A stretch of DNA of 64,000 bases from Paenibacillus_E allorhizoplanae (GCF_927798215.1 NZ_CAKMMW010000012.1:62001-126000); one strand, 5' to 3'. Positions 52,947 through 62,349 are shown, counted from the stretch's first letter. Program-made: numbers and translations. The notes: generated by a model not told the origin, from the letters alone.

Positions 52947-53528
52947 ATGGAAGCCAAATTTTGCATGAGCTGCGGAGCTGCCATGGAGACGCGTGATGTG
53001 GATGGAACGGAGAGACGGGCCTGCACAGCGCCAGAATGTAGTTTTGTTCATTGGGGCAACTACAGCATCGGTGTCGGTGCGCTTGTGATGAAGGATGAGA
53101 AAATATTACTTGTGCGCAGAGCGCAAGAACCAGGGAAAGGCCGCTGGACAAACCCTGGCGGCTATATTGAGCAGCATGAATTGATTCAAGATACAATTGT
53201 ACGAGAAGTATTGGAAGAATCCGGCGTCGAGGCATCCGTCTCACGACTGGTTGCTGTACGCGATCTGCCGAGAAGCATACATAATGTGTACATTGCCTTC
53301 GAAATGTCCTACATTAGCGGAATACCTCAGCCGGATGGCGTCGAAGTAGATGCGGCAGGCTTTTATAGTCTGGAAGAAATGGCTTCTATGCCAGTGGCAG
53401 ATTTCACGAAGTGGCTCATTGATGTTGCCTTGCATGCCAAAGGGGATGGTCTTATTGAGGATAAAGAACCTGTTATTCCGATGGCTGGCTATGGATTGTA
53501 CCGTGTGCCCAAGGTTAACAACGTATGA
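52947..53528 (+). CDS. Nudix hydrolase with zinc ribbon
   Basis: 193 aa; ATG after GAGAGAG. The N-terminal zinc ribbon is CMSCGAAM...CTAPEC (about residues 7-32). The Nudix box spans about 73-95 (GGYIEQHELIQDTIVREVLEES, core REVLEES-G), with the expected glutamates. The architecture resembles NudC-like/ADP-ribose or NADH pyrophosphatases; the exact nucleotide is not inferable. Its stop overlaps the next start by ATGA. Confidence 0.88.
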   Translation: MEAKFCMSCGAAMETRDVDGTERRACTAPECSFVHWGNYSIGVGALVMKDEKILLVRRAQEPGKGRWTNPGGYIEQHELIQDTIVREVLEESGVEASVSRLVAVRDLPRSIHNVYIAFEMSYISGIPQPDGVEVDAAGFYSLEEMASMPVADFTKWLIDVALHAKGDGLIEDKEPVIPMAGYGLYRVPKVNNV

Positions 53529-53947
53529 TCCAACTTCGCGGACATCACTTGCTCTGTTTGTTAGGCTACCGCGGAATGGGGTATTCCCCAGCGTTTTGTG
53601 AAAATATGACGACGGTCTATGAGCAGCTGCGCACAGAGCCTGAGACGATGATTCGCGTTGTGCTCGGACCTGACGATCTGTGCGCTGCGTTTCCGCAGGA
53701 TGAAGTTGCGCATTGCGAGAATCGGACGGTGTACCATCGGGATGCAGAGATTGTTGCCAAGCTCGGCTTGGAGGTGGGGATGGAGCGGACTTGGTCTACC
53801 ATTTGCGGTCAAGTAGCCCTTGAAGTAAAGCCGACAGATATTAGCAATCTCTGTGCGACATGCCGTTGGGAGCCTTACGGCGTTTGTGCAGATGGCGTTC
53901 GTATTATAGGGGAAGGTGGCGCATTGCCGCCTGTTCCGAAGAAATAA
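53525..53947 (+). CDS. DUF1284 family protein
   Basis: 140 aa, translationally coupled to the Nudix gene. It starts MIQLRGHHLLCLLGYRGMGYS, the hallmark of DUF1284 (R-x-H-H-L-L-C). Several Cys (HCENRTVYHRD; STICGQ; NLCATCRWEPYGVCADG) suggest a metal or FeS site. Function unknown. A terminator follows. Confidence 0.82.
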   Translation: MIQLRGHHLLCLLGYRGMGYSPAFCENMTTVYEQLRTEPETMIRVVLGPDDLCAAFPQDEVAHCENRTVYHRDAEIVAKLGLEVGMERTWSTICGQVALEVKPTDISNLCATCRWEPYGVCADGVRIIGEGGALPPVPKK

Positions 53948-53979
53948 AAGGACCTGCGCGTAAGCGCAAGTCCTTTTTT
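53946..53979 (+). terminator. Rho-independent terminator
   Basis: AAAGGACCTGCGC, GTAA loop, GCGCAAGTCCTTT and a T run after the DUF1284 gene. Confidence 0.8.
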
Positions 53980-54095
53980 CTCCACATAAGAATTAATAAG
54001 GTTCCGGAACTCGGAAGAACTAATTCTTATTGGCGATAAAAACTACATTTAAAACGCGGTCGCACATCTTCGAAGTACTTCGATAGAAGTTTTTC

Positions 54096-54743
54096 TCATA
54101 CAAAAATACTGACATCCGAGCCTATTTCCAGCTTCTCAGCTGGGGAAGAGAGAATGTTTGCGACCATCCGCATCTCATCGATGGGATGTAGATAAGATCT
54201 TAACTGGCGACTATCCTTCTGGTCAGGCTGCAGCCACTTCTCCATCTGTTCCTCATCAAGAATAGCTGGCATGCTTGCGTGGTACGGCGAGACAACGGAG
54301 TTGGATTCCGTCATTAGCATCATGCACGTGCGAAGTTCCTCTCCCCCTGAAGGGGCTTGCCAAATGTCGTACAGCCCAGCAATGCCGAACGTGCCGCTCC
54401 GCATTTTGAAACGAATCCACTCCGTCTCCTTACCTTCCGTTCGCCCCACGTAGAAACTGCTGCAGGGGATGACACAACGTTGTTTTTTGACAATGCGCTC
54501 GAACACGATATTGGAGAAAATGGAATTGCGATCACCGCATACAGCATCCTTCGCCCAGAAAGGCATCAAACCCCAACGGAATTCATCTAATATACGTTCT
54601 CCCTTGCGATTGATCATCACGGCAGATACAGATTCAGTTGGGCGCACCTCATACCGATTGGAACTGTAGGATAAGAGCCGATCGACGCGGAATTGCTTCA
54701 TAACTTCGTGGACATCAGCCAGAACGGCTATAGAATGACACAT
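54096..54743 (-). CDS. Divergent SRAP (YedK/HMCES-like) protein
   Basis: 215 aa from the ATG at 54743, chosen because SRAP proteins need Cys at position 2 (MCHS) and GAGGTGA lies 5 nt upstream; GTG 54752 would mask the Cys. Typical blocks are SNRYEVRPTESVSAV, EFRWGLMPFWAKDA, RCVIPCSSFY and SPYHASMPAIL (the conserved His). Two usual active-site residues are not found: the Arg of the NAR motif is replaced (RNSIFSN) and the Glu of the FYEW motif is absent (FYVGR). SRAP proteins crosslink to abasic sites in single-stranded DNA through Cys2; this copy may bind without the usual chemistry or serve another role. Confidence 0.8.
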   Translation of the reverse strand: MCHSIAVLADVHEVMKQFRVDRLLSYSSNRYEVRPTESVSAVMINRKGERILDEFRWGLMPFWAKDAVCGDRNSIFSNIVFERIVKKQRCVIPCSSFYVGRTEGKETEWIRFKMRSGTFGIAGLYDIWQAPSGGEELRTCMMLMTESNSVVSPYHASMPAILDEEQMEKWLQPDQKDSRQLRSYLHPIDEMRMVANILSSPAEKLEIGSDVSIFV

Positions 54744-54870
54744 GATTATCACCTCATTTGATTTTGGTTAGTGTTTTCCTAAAGCAACCAATTCATGTAT
54801 GAGGCTTAACACTTTTTTCCACGACAGCTCAAATGAAAAAACCAGCAGCACTTGGCTCCTGATTGTAAGG

Positions 54871-55983
54871 TTATTCGGCTATGGGCACTTGAATATCGGA
54901 AGCATGGACATGTATGCGGTTCTTACCGTTGCGTTTGGCCGTGTACAAGCATTCGTCGACAAGCTGGAACCATGCCTTTTTCATCGTATTCCGATTATAA
55001 GTCGCGAGTCCAATACTCATCGTCAGCTTCTGATCTGGCATTTCAGGGATGACGGTGTCGCGTATCGATTCCATAATTTCTTCGCAAATGGCTAGCACAT
55101 CTTGATGTGATTTCCCAACGAACAATACCGCAAACTCCTCGCCGCCATAACGAAAGGACATATCATCTGGACCAAGCACTTCTTTAAGAATGGAGCCAAT
55201 TGTTTTGAGAACAACATCCCCAACCCAATGTCCATAATTATCATTAATGAGTTTGAAATTATCTATGTCCATCAAGGCAAGTACTAAGGGTGTATCATGT
55301 GGCATATGTGAAATGAGGTGGTCCGTATGTTCTTGGAAAGAGCGGTGATTAAACAACTCCGTAAGTGCATCAACCTTGGAGAGGCGATCTATCATGACGT
55401 TGCGAATCAGCAAATCTTGCTCACGTATGACGGAGTGCCTAAGTTTGGCTAGCAGGTCGAGTCCACGGCTCATTATGGTAAAACAAAGCATTGAAATTGC
55501 AGTTAAGGTAGTCAGAGAGACGATAATTTCGTAAGGATTCGTTGTTAGTCCCAGTCCCTTCTGTATAAGCAATAGAATGAATAGACTCGCAACGCCAAGA
55601 CTGTAGGCGAAAATCACATATTTTTTATGGAAATATATCGAGGCTAATAGAATCGGCATGCATAGCAGTTCATAGCTGCGTGTCATTTCAGGTATACAAA
55701 GGATGAATATACTAACCATAGTCATAGTCCATATGATCATGATAAACTCACTATAGTTCTTTAAAAAGTAGATGGCCAAATAGCCTATGCCCATAAGAAG
55801 TAGCTGTAATCCTGTAGGGTAAACTTGAAAACGAACAAAGCTATTAAACCAATTCGACGGCTGCTCATTAATTTCAAAGCTTAGAGCAATCGTAGCAGCT
55901 ACTTCATAAATGATGAGGATCCACCATAACGTTAGAATGAGCTTTCGATTCCAAGTTGGATCATGTGCTGGAAATTGTTCCAT
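54871..55983 (-). CDS. Membrane diguanylate cyclase (GGDEF)
   Basis: 370 aa. About five to six TM helices occupy residues about 15-185, then a short coil and a GGDEF domain (about 205-365): LTELFNHRSF, ALMDIDNFKLINDNYGHWVGD, RYGGEEFAVLF (intact GGEEF active site), SIGLATYN. No RxxD inhibitory site precedes GGEEF, so product inhibition there is unlikely. It makes c-di-GMP; the N-terminal membrane region is probably the sensor. No receptor or phosphodiesterase lies nearby. Confidence 0.9.
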   Translation of the reverse strand: MEQFPAHDPTWNRKLILTLWWILIIYEVAATIALSFEINEQPSNWFNSFVRFQVYPTGLQLLLMGIGYLAIYFLKNYSEFIMIIWTMTMVSIFILCIPEMTRSYELLCMPILLASIYFHKKYVIFAYSLGVASLFILLLIQKGLGLTTNPYEIIVSLTTLTAISMLCFTIMSRGLDLLAKLRHSVIREQDLLIRNVMIDRLSKVDALTELFNHRSFQEHTDHLISHMPHDTPLVLALMDIDNFKLINDNYGHWVGDVVLKTIGSILKEVLGPDDMSFRYGGEEFAVLFVGKSHQDVLAICEEIMESIRDTVIPEMPDQKLTMSIGLATYNRNTMKKAWFQLVDECLYTAKRNGKNRIHVHASDIQVPIAE

Positions 55984-56136
55984 CAGAAGGTGGCCACTTT
56001 CCTTTCAGGGCAGTAGGTGTCGAAATGATTTGTGCCTTATCCTGATATTGTAAAGAATAACCCCCTCTTTAGGCAAGCTATTAATGATGTTAATCGATTC
56101 GTTTTGAAAAAAATTATATAGTCATTGGGGAGGCCT

Positions 56137-58338
56137 ATGACAGTTCTAGGGTATGTGCATGCATGGGAACATTATAAGGATGAGCTTCAACTGCTAGATA
56201 AGAAGCTGGAGCTTCTCTATAAGCGACGTCAAAAGCTTACACCTGATCCGCAAACGGATTCGTTCCGCGGGATGTTTGTGTCGGAGGATGAATTTATTCG
56301 TCTCATTGGCGGGTTTGGCAGTGAAGAAGAGATTGATGAGGACGAGCAAGACGTACTCGGTATGATAGAGCATCTAGAGAGTGCCATTGTAAGCCGCCTT
56401 GCAGAAAGCCGCAAGGGAGGTACATTTCTCCCGTTAGCCTATTTATCCACCGTTTTTGGCCTCTCATCTGTCGAAGAACGCATCGTTATGCTCGGGCTTG
56501 CCGTGGAATTAGATCGGAAATATGAGCGGATTTTTGGCTTTCTATTAGACGACTTAACTAGCAAAACACCGAATATTAGCATAGCGCTTCAAATTACTTG
56601 TACAACTCCGGAGGACATGAGGGCTGCGCGTACGACCTTTATGGCACCTGACGGCCGATTGGCTCGCTATGTGCTCCATCCAGACACGTTGATCGTTAGT
56701 GGGCAGACGCTGTTATCCAGACCTTTGCAGCTGGATAAACGGATTGTGACCTTTCTGCTGGATTCAGGCGAGCTAGATCCCAAGCTCAAGCCAGCTGTCG
56801 AGATTATTTACCCGGATGACGAGATCTCACCATTGCTTGTGCAGGAAGATTTCCAGCAGCGATTGCACGGGTTCATTACTGACATGTATCAAGCGCCAGC
56901 AGCGGAACGCAAACGGCTTGCCTTCCATCTCTGGGGGAATGCCGGTTCTGGCAAAAAGCTGCAAGTGAAGCATCTTAGCCGTTCCTTCCATAAGCCTCTG
57001 CTATTGGTGGACCTGGCTGATGTGCAGCTGCATGCGGCGAGCTTCGATGATCAGATTAGCGTTATTATACGCGAAGCAATTCTTCACCAAGCCATCCTGT
57101 GTTTCACACGGCTGGAGGTGCTTTACCCCGCAGAGCCAGACTTGGCTGCGCAGCAGCGGCTCGGGCGGTTCCATGAGCTGCTCGACGGCTATGGCGGCAT
57201 GATCTTTCTCTTAGCCGGGCGATTCAACCGGCTAAGCTGGAAGCCCAAGGAGCGCCTGCTCCTTGAGCATGAACTTACCGTGCCTGACGAAGGCGGGCGC
57301 GAGCGCCTTTGGCGGGCATTTGCGCAGGAGATTGGCGCCGGCGCGGATGTGGACTATCGGGTGATGAGCGGGAAATTCCGCTTCACCCCGGGGCAAATAC
57401 GCCGTGCGCTCTCGCTGGCGCGCGGGTACTCGACCTGGCAGGATGCAGCTGCCGGGGCTGGTACTTCGGGCGCGCTGCGCAGCGACGCGCTGTATAAGGC
57501 GTGCTACCAGCAGGTGCAGCACAAGCTGGAGCGCAAAGCGACGCGCATTGAGCCTCGCTATGGGTTTGGGGATGTGATCCTCCCACCCGAGCAGAAGGAT
57601 CAGCTCCGCAACGCGTGTAACCAAGTGAAGTATCGCGGCGTCGTGTACAACGATTGGGGCTTCGAGAAGAAGCTGGCCTACGGCAAAGGGCTCAGCATGC
57701 TCTTCGCCGGTCCGCCGGGCACCGGGAAGACGATGTCGGCACAGGTCGTAGCCGGCGATCTGCAGCTTGAGTTGTATAAGGTTGACCTCTCGCAGGTGAT
57801 CAGCAAATACATCGGTGAAACCGAGAAGAATTTGCACGAAATCTTTGAAGAAGCGCAGTTGAGCAACGCGGTGCTGTTCTTCGATGAGACGGATGCGCTT
57901 TTCGGTAAGCGTTCCGAAGTGAAGGATTCACACGATAAGTATGCGAATATTGAAACCGCGTATCTACTTCAAAAAATGGAAGAGTATCAAGGCATCACAG
58001 TGCTCGCTACTAATCTATTAAATAACATTGATGAGGCCTTTCTGAGGCGGATCAATTATGTCATTAAATTTCCGTTTCCGGATAGTGAATATCGGGAGAA
58101 AATTTGGCAGTCGATGTTTCCGCCAGCTGCACCGCTTAGCCATGATGTTGATTTCAAATATCTCGCACAGCGATACGAGATTGCAGGAGGGAACATCAAG
58201 AATGTCGTGCTCTCTTCTGCATTTTTGGCAGCGGAAGCGGGTGAATCCATCCGAATGCAGCATATTATCAAATCCATTCGGCATGAGCTGCAGAAATCGG
58301 GTAAAATCCTCGCTCGACAGGAGTGGGAGGATTACTAG
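56137..58338 (+). CDS. eCIS-associated AAA+ ATPase
   Basis: 733 aa from the ATG at 56137; GGGGAGG lies only 3 nt upstream, and TTG 56125 is an alternative without a site. The N-terminal helical/winged-helix region is about 1-230. A first P-loop, LWGNAGSGKKLQVK (about 266-279), lacks the Thr/Ser and has no acidic Walker B, so it is probably inactive. The second is canonical: FAGPPGTGKTMSAQ (about 522-535), Walker B VLFFDETDALFGKR (about 577-590), sensor TNLLNNID, Arg finger region EAFLRRINYVI. This double-module ATPase is a hallmark of extracellular contractile injection systems (Afp15/Pvc15 type), where it is thought to aid assembly. It precedes the structural genes by 223 nt. Confidence 0.88.
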   Translation: MTVLGYVHAWEHYKDELQLLDKKLELLYKRRQKLTPDPQTDSFRGMFVSEDEFIRLIGGFGSEEEIDEDEQDVLGMIEHLESAIVSRLAESRKGGTFLPLAYLSTVFGLSSVEERIVMLGLAVELDRKYERIFGFLLDDLTSKTPNISIALQITCTTPEDMRAARTTFMAPDGRLARYVLHPDTLIVSGQTLLSRPLQLDKRIVTFLLDSGELDPKLKPAVEIIYPDDEISPLLVQEDFQQRLHGFITDMYQAPAAERKRLAFHLWGNAGSGKKLQVKHLSRSFHKPLLLVDLADVQLHAASFDDQISVIIREAILHQAILCFTRLEVLYPAEPDLAAQQRLGRFHELLDGYGGMIFLLAGRFNRLSWKPKERLLLEHELTVPDEGGRERLWRAFAQEIGAGADVDYRVMSGKFRFTPGQIRRALSLARGYSTWQDAAAGAGTSGALRSDALYKACYQQVQHKLERKATRIEPRYGFGDVILPPEQKDQLRNACNQVKYRGVVYNDWGFEKKLAYGKGLSMLFAGPPGTGKTMSAQVVAGDLQLELYKVDLSQVISKYIGETEKNLHEIFEEAQLSNAVLFFDETDALFGKRSEVKDSHDKYANIETAYLLQKMEEYQGITVLATNLLNNIDEAFLRRINYVIKFPFPDSEYREKIWQSMFPPAAPLSHDVDFKYLAQRYEIAGGNIKNVVLSSAFLAAEAGESIRMQHIIKSIRHELQKSGKILARQEWEDY

Positions 58339-58348
58339 AACAGTACGC

Positions 58349-58387
58349 AAAGGACGATCTTACAATTCTGTGAGATTGTCCTTTGTC
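58349..58387 (+). other. Long hairpin after the ATPase gene
   Basis: GCAAAGGACGATCTTAC (58347-58363) pairs with GTGAGATTGTCCTTTG (58370-58385). It has no T run, so it is a weak terminator or an RNA-stabilising structure between the ATPase gene and the structural operon. Confidence 0.5.
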
Positions 58388-58462
58388 GGTTCTATACACC
58401 GATTTTCAGCCAAATATCGCCATTTTCCGGGATGAAAAACATAAATAAATACGAGAATCCTA

Positions 58463-58491
58463 TAGTCAACCTGACGGTTTACATTTATAAT
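58463..58491 (+). promoter_or_regulatory. Candidate promoter of the injection-system structural operon
   Basis: TATAAT at 58486-58491 with a weak -35 TAGTCA (58463-58468) at 17-bp spacing, 71 nt before the DUF4255 start. The weak -35 suggests activator dependence. Confidence 0.45.
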
Positions 58492-58561
58492 AGAAAAAGA
58501 TACACAATGTGACATATTAAGCATCTTTTTTACAAGATTTATAGGTATTTAGAGGCAGGAA

Positions 58562-59140
58562 GTGACACTCATAGGCAATTATTCTGTCATCGCTGATGTA
58601 AGTGCATCTTTAGTCAAGCTACTTAGAGAAAACATGACCCCAGATCCTATTCCGCAACCAGAAATGATTGGTCTCGCATCGCCTGTAGATAAAGGGGATT
58701 TCTATCTTTCACTCTATCTATATAATGTTCGTGAGAGCGGCAATAATCGCCAAACCCATATGATTGCTAGAGGGACGAACGAGATTCAGTTTCCTCCTAT
58801 GGTTGTCGATTTAAGTTACATAGTTACGGTACAATCGCCAGCTGAGCTTTCTTCGAGAGCATTGGATGAGCATCGAATTCTAGGCAGAGCAATGCAAGTA
58901 TTCTACGATCATTCCATCCTTCGAGGTTCGATGACAGTGGGCACATTAGCTGAGCAAGATGAAGAAGTCCGTATTATCATGGATCCTTTCAAAGGTGAGA
59001 GCCTCATGAATATGTGGAATTTCTCAGACACCCCTTACAGACTCTCAATTGCTTATACGGTGGGGCCTGTACATATTGACTCAACGCGCATCAGAACAAC
59101 AAAAAGGGTTTCGGAAACCGATTTTCGTATTCAAGGTTAG
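58562..59140 (+). CDS. Pvc16-like DUF4255 protein (eCIS cap/terminator family)
   Basis: 192 aa; GTG start with GAGG 6 nt upstream. It matches the Pvc16 N-terminal (DUF4255) pattern: IADVSASLVKLLRENMTPDP, GDFYLSLYLYNVRESG, VVDLSYIVTVQS, DEHRILGRAMQVFYDH, and a C-terminal LSIAYTVGPVHID. In PVC/Afp particles the member of this family caps the tube-sheath end. It is first in the structural operon, 13 nt before the next gene. Confidence 0.9.
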   Translation: MTLIGNYSVIADVSASLVKLLRENMTPDPIPQPEMIGLASPVDKGDFYLSLYLYNVRESGNNRQTHMIARGTNEIQFPPMVVDLSYIVTVQSPAELSSRALDEHRILGRAMQVFYDHSILRGSMTVGTLAEQDEEVRIIMDPFKGESLMNMWNFSDTPYRLSIAYTVGPVHIDSTRIRTTKRVSETDFRIQG

Positions 59141-59153
59141 GAGGATTCCACCC

Positions 59154-59957
59154 GTGGATCAGATTCGAATATCACAATTGAGATCCCGCGTTTCCCTGGT
59201 TGTGTGTGTGATTGACGCACTCACCTCTCAAGCTCCTCTTGGCAACACGACCACAGTTCACCTGGAAGGCACCCGTTCGAAAGCAATTCGTAAATCGAAT
59301 GGTTCCTATATATTCAACGATTTATCCCCCGGCGAATACCGTCTATCGGTACATAGCGAGTATTATTTTCAAGAACAAACAAACATCACAGTTAACGCAC
59401 ATAATTTTATCGAAGTTGTTCAAATGAAACCGTTACCTTCGTACCCTTTTTCTCAAGGGGCAGGACTGATTCGCTTCATGCTCCAGAATGCAGCTGGCTC
59501 TCCAATTCGCGATGCTCACTTACAGTCGACCGTGCTAACGGAGGACTGCGCACGCGCGCGCGTAATGGTTGATCAAGCCGACAAAGGTGCTAGTGAAATG
59601 ACATTAGGTTCATTTACAGGAGGTATTGTAGTAGGTGATTTTTACCTGCTGCGAGGTAGAGGTTCCCAACCAGATGAAGAGGTCATCCGGATTTCCGAAG
59701 TGCTGGAGCACCAGAAACGGTTTCAACTCGCGAATCCATTAACGAAATCGTATACGCGTGGCGCTATGCTGCTTCCCGTTCAAGAAACTCGTAGTACGGA
59801 ACGTGGAGAGGTTGTGATTGCTTTTCGAGGTAATCGGATCCCGACGTTTCATACCGAGTTGGTTATCACGTATGGGACGGATAACGAGCATAAGATCAAG
59901 GATCTCGCAGTAGCAGAAGGAACCACCACTAACCTTGGCACGATACAACTCGCGTAA
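59154..59957 (+). CDS. eCIS-linked protein with carboxypeptidase-regulatory-like domain
   Basis: 267 aa from the GTG at 59154, which has AGGAGG 9 nt upstream; the ORF extends back into the previous gene. The N-terminal half (about 10-95) is a CarboxypepD_reg/Cna-B-like beta sandwich (TTVHLEGTRSKAIRKSNGSYIFNDLSPGEYRLSVHS). A middle part (about 100-180) holds FTGGIVVGDFYLLRG. A C-terminal half repeats beta features (RGEVVIAFRGNRIPT). Similar proteins sit between the DUF4255 and sheath genes in Gram-positive eCIS loci; the exact role is unknown (surface decoration, cap accessory or fibre-like). Confidence 0.75.
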   Translation: MDQIRISQLRSRVSLVVCVIDALTSQAPLGNTTTVHLEGTRSKAIRKSNGSYIFNDLSPGEYRLSVHSEYYFQEQTNITVNAHNFIEVVQMKPLPSYPFSQGAGLIRFMLQNAAGSPIRDAHLQSTVLTEDCARARVMVDQADKGASEMTLGSFTGGIVVGDFYLLRGRGSQPDEEVIRISEVLEHQKRFQLANPLTKSYTRGAMLLPVQETRSTERGEVVIAFRGNRIPTFHTELVITYGTDNEHKIKDLAVAEGTTTNLGTIQLA

Positions 59958-60027
59958 CCCTAATTAGTAGAATGGACACGTCCATCTTCTATACAAAATG
60001 ACAAGCAGAAAGGAGAGAACTGGTTTC

Positions 60028-60054
60028 ATGTCTTTGGCCATATTTATTAAGTAA
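60028..60054 (+). other. Mini-ORF (8 codons) ahead of the sheath gene
   Basis: ATG at 60028 with AAAGGAG 12 nt upstream encodes MSLAIFIK then TAA, 29 nt before the sheath start. It may be a translational leader or chance. Confidence 0.3.
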
Positions 60055-60083
60055 GCAGTGCCATCTGACTGAACTGGGGAACA

Positions 60084-61817
60084 ATGGCTGACTATTTATC
60101 ACCTGGAGTCTATGTGGAAGAGTTTGACAGCGGAGCACAACCGCTTGAGGGTGCAAGCACAAGTACGGCCGGGTTTATAGGGCTTGCGCAAAGAGGGGAA
60201 ATTGAAGGTGTCCCTCAACTGGTTACGAGCGTAGCTGATTTCCACCGTTTATTCGGGAGCTACTTGTCCGAGAATGAATTCGGCGAATATCGTTTCCTTT
60301 CTTATGCTGTAGAGCATTTCTACTTAAACGGAGGTAATCGCTGTTTCGTCATGCGTGTAGCGCCAACTGACGCGAAAGTAGCAACGAACAAAGCAGCTTC
60401 GAATAAAGAATCAGCAATTCTTGAGATTGCTTCCAAGAACCCTGGAACATGGGGGAACCAAGTTCGTATCGTGGTTGTGCCAGCTAGCAAAGCTAAGACG
60501 CAAATCTATGAAGTGCTAAGCGAATCACAATATCGCGTGAAGAACAACGCCGGATTTAATGTTGGCGACGTAGTTGCTTTTGAAGCAGCAGGCGTGAAGC
60601 AATACAGCAAAGTTGTCGCTTCTCAAGATAACATTATCTCGTTGTCTGAAGCACTTGATGGCGATGTTGTAGATAGCGGATTGCTACCTGCCAAAGTTCT
60701 GACAACAAGTGAATTTACACTTCACGTATTCTACGGTGACGAAGCTGAGACGTATGAGAAGGTATCCCTGAACATCACAGCAGCGAATCACATTGAGAAA
60801 ATCGTTTCCCGTTCAAATATTATTACGGTGAAGGATTTGACAGAAGGTCAAGATCTTGGCGCAATCGCTCCTTTCGAGGTGCTTTCCGGTGAGAACGAAA
60901 CAGCTGGCAAATTCCAAATCGCTTTGTCTGGCGGCAGCAACGGTTCCATCGCGAATGTAACGCCTGATATTTACATGGGTGTTGATCGTGGGCCTGGCAA
61001 ACGTACAGGGATTCAGTCCTTCATCGATAACGATGTCGTATCCATCATTGCGATTCCAGGCGTAACTGAGCCGACGGTTCAATTATCCCTTGTAGCGCAC
61101 TGTGAAAACTTGGGCAGCCGCTTTGCGGTTCTCGATATTCCACGCGAGAAAACAAAGGTAGCGGATGTTATGACACACCGCAATATTTTTGACAGTTCTT
61201 ATGCAGCGATGTACAACCCATGGTTACAAGTATTCGATCCATTAGATAAACGCAACATTTACATACCGCCATCTGGTTCCGTCATCGGTATCTACTCCCG
61301 TTCCGACCAATCCCGTGGTGTTCAAAAAGCGCCAGCGAATGAAGTTGTTCGCGGTGCAGTTGGCCTCGATTGCCAATATAACAAAGGCGAGCAAGATATT
61401 CTAAACCCACAAGGCGTTAACTTGATCCGTCACTTTGCTGGACAAGGTATTCGTGTATGGGGTGCTCGTACAACATCGTCGAACGGTTTATGGAAATATG
61501 TGAACGTAAGACGTTTGTTCATCTTTATCGAAGAGTCCATCAAGAACGGCACGAACTGGGTTGTCTTCGAACCGAATGACGAACAGCTTTGGGCACGTGT
61601 ACAGCGGACGATTGATGCGTTCTTGACGCGAGTGTGGAGAGATGGTGCTTTGATGGGCGGAAGTCCTTCTGAAGCGTTCTACATTAATATTGGTCGCAGC
61701 ACAATGACACAGGATGACATCGATAATGGTCGATTGATCTGCGTAATCGGGGTTGCTCCGGTGAAACCTGCCGAGTTCGTGATCTTCCGTATTACTCAGA
61801 AAACAAGAGAAGAATAG
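60084..61817 (+). CDS. Contractile sheath protein
   Basis: 577 aa; ATG after GGGGAACA. It starts MADYLSPGVYVEEFDSGA, the universal tail-sheath N-terminus (SPGVYVEE), followed by STAGFIGLAQRGE. The C-terminal half carries the conserved sheath core: WVVFEPNDEQLWARVQRTIDAFL and GGSPSEAFYINIG, ending with VKPAEFVIFRITQ. The middle (about 110-290) is the variable surface domain. It polymerises around the tube and contracts to drive it. It is larger than R-type pyocin sheath (about 390 aa) and similar to eCIS sheaths. Confidence 0.95.
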   Translation: MADYLSPGVYVEEFDSGAQPLEGASTSTAGFIGLAQRGEIEGVPQLVTSVADFHRLFGSYLSENEFGEYRFLSYAVEHFYLNGGNRCFVMRVAPTDAKVATNKAASNKESAILEIASKNPGTWGNQVRIVVVPASKAKTQIYEVLSESQYRVKNNAGFNVGDVVAFEAAGVKQYSKVVASQDNIISLSEALDGDVVDSGLLPAKVLTTSEFTLHVFYGDEAETYEKVSLNITAANHIEKIVSRSNIITVKDLTEGQDLGAIAPFEVLSGENETAGKFQIALSGGSNGSIANVTPDIYMGVDRGPGKRTGIQSFIDNDVVSIIAIPGVTEPTVQLSLVAHCENLGSRFAVLDIPREKTKVADVMTHRNIFDSSYAAMYNPWLQVFDPLDKRNIYIPPSGSVIGIYSRSDQSRGVQKAPANEVVRGAVGLDCQYNKGEQDILNPQGVNLIRHFAGQGIRVWGARTTSSNGLWKYVNVRRLFIFIEESIKNGTNWVVFEPNDEQLWARVQRTIDAFLTRVWRDGALMGGSPSEAFYINIGRSTMTQDDIDNGRLICVIGVAPVKPAEFVIFRITQKTREE

Positions 61818-61858
61818 TCTAACGTTAGATATTACGCATATTAGGAAAGGGGTATATT

Positions 61859-62293
61859 ATGGCTGGCGAACGTAGGGATCCATACCGCAATTTTAGATTT
61901 AGAATTGAAGTAGAAGGTATTCAACAAGCTGGATTCAGCGAAATTTCTGGATTTGATGCTTCCTTATCGGTGATTGAATACAGAGAAGGAAACGAAACCA
62001 TCACGCCTCGGAAGCTTCCGGGTCTTGCTAAATACGGTAACATCTCATTGAAATGGGGAGTTACAGACTCCATGGATATGTACAACTGGATGTCAGAGTC
62101 CATTCAAGGCAAAATCTCCCGCAAAACGGTCACGATTATCGCGATCAACGAAGAGGGCGGAGATGTAGCCACTTGGCAGGTTATCGAAGCGTGGCCATCC
62201 AAGTACTCAGCACCAAGCTTTAAAGGAACTGGGAACGAAGTTGCCATCGAGAGCTTAGAACTTGCACATGAAGGTATGACACGTACGAAGTAA
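61859..62293 (+). CDS. Tail tube protein 1 (T4 gp19-like)
   Basis: 144 aa; ATG after GAAAGGGG. The tube family pattern is DPYRNFRFRIEVEGIQQAGFSEISGFD, RKLPGLAKYGNISLKWGVTDS, WNWM-like YNWMSESIQGKISRK and VAIESLELAHEG. Hexamers of this protein stack to form the inner tube. It is 41 nt from the sheath gene, as in other eCIS, and is followed by a terminator-like hairpin. It is paralogous to the 62983 gene. Confidence 0.93.
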   Translation: MAGERRDPYRNFRFRIEVEGIQQAGFSEISGFDASLSVIEYREGNETITPRKLPGLAKYGNISLKWGVTDSMDMYNWMSESIQGKISRKTVTIIAINEEGGDVATWQVIEAWPSKYSAPSFKGTGNEVAIESLELAHEGMTRTK

Positions 62294-62302
62294 TGTTTAG
62301 CT

Positions 62303-62349
62303 AGAGTAGGTGCCGGAGCGAATACCTCCGGTTCCTGACTCTTCTTTTT
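62303..62349 (+). terminator. Terminator/attenuator between tube 1 and the chaperone gene
   Basis: Stem AGAGT-AGG-CCGGAG (62303-62318) with CTCCGG-CCT-ACTCT (62326-62342), separated by small internal loops, then TTCTTTTT. It lies inside an operon that must continue downstream, so partial termination is likely. Confidence 0.7.
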
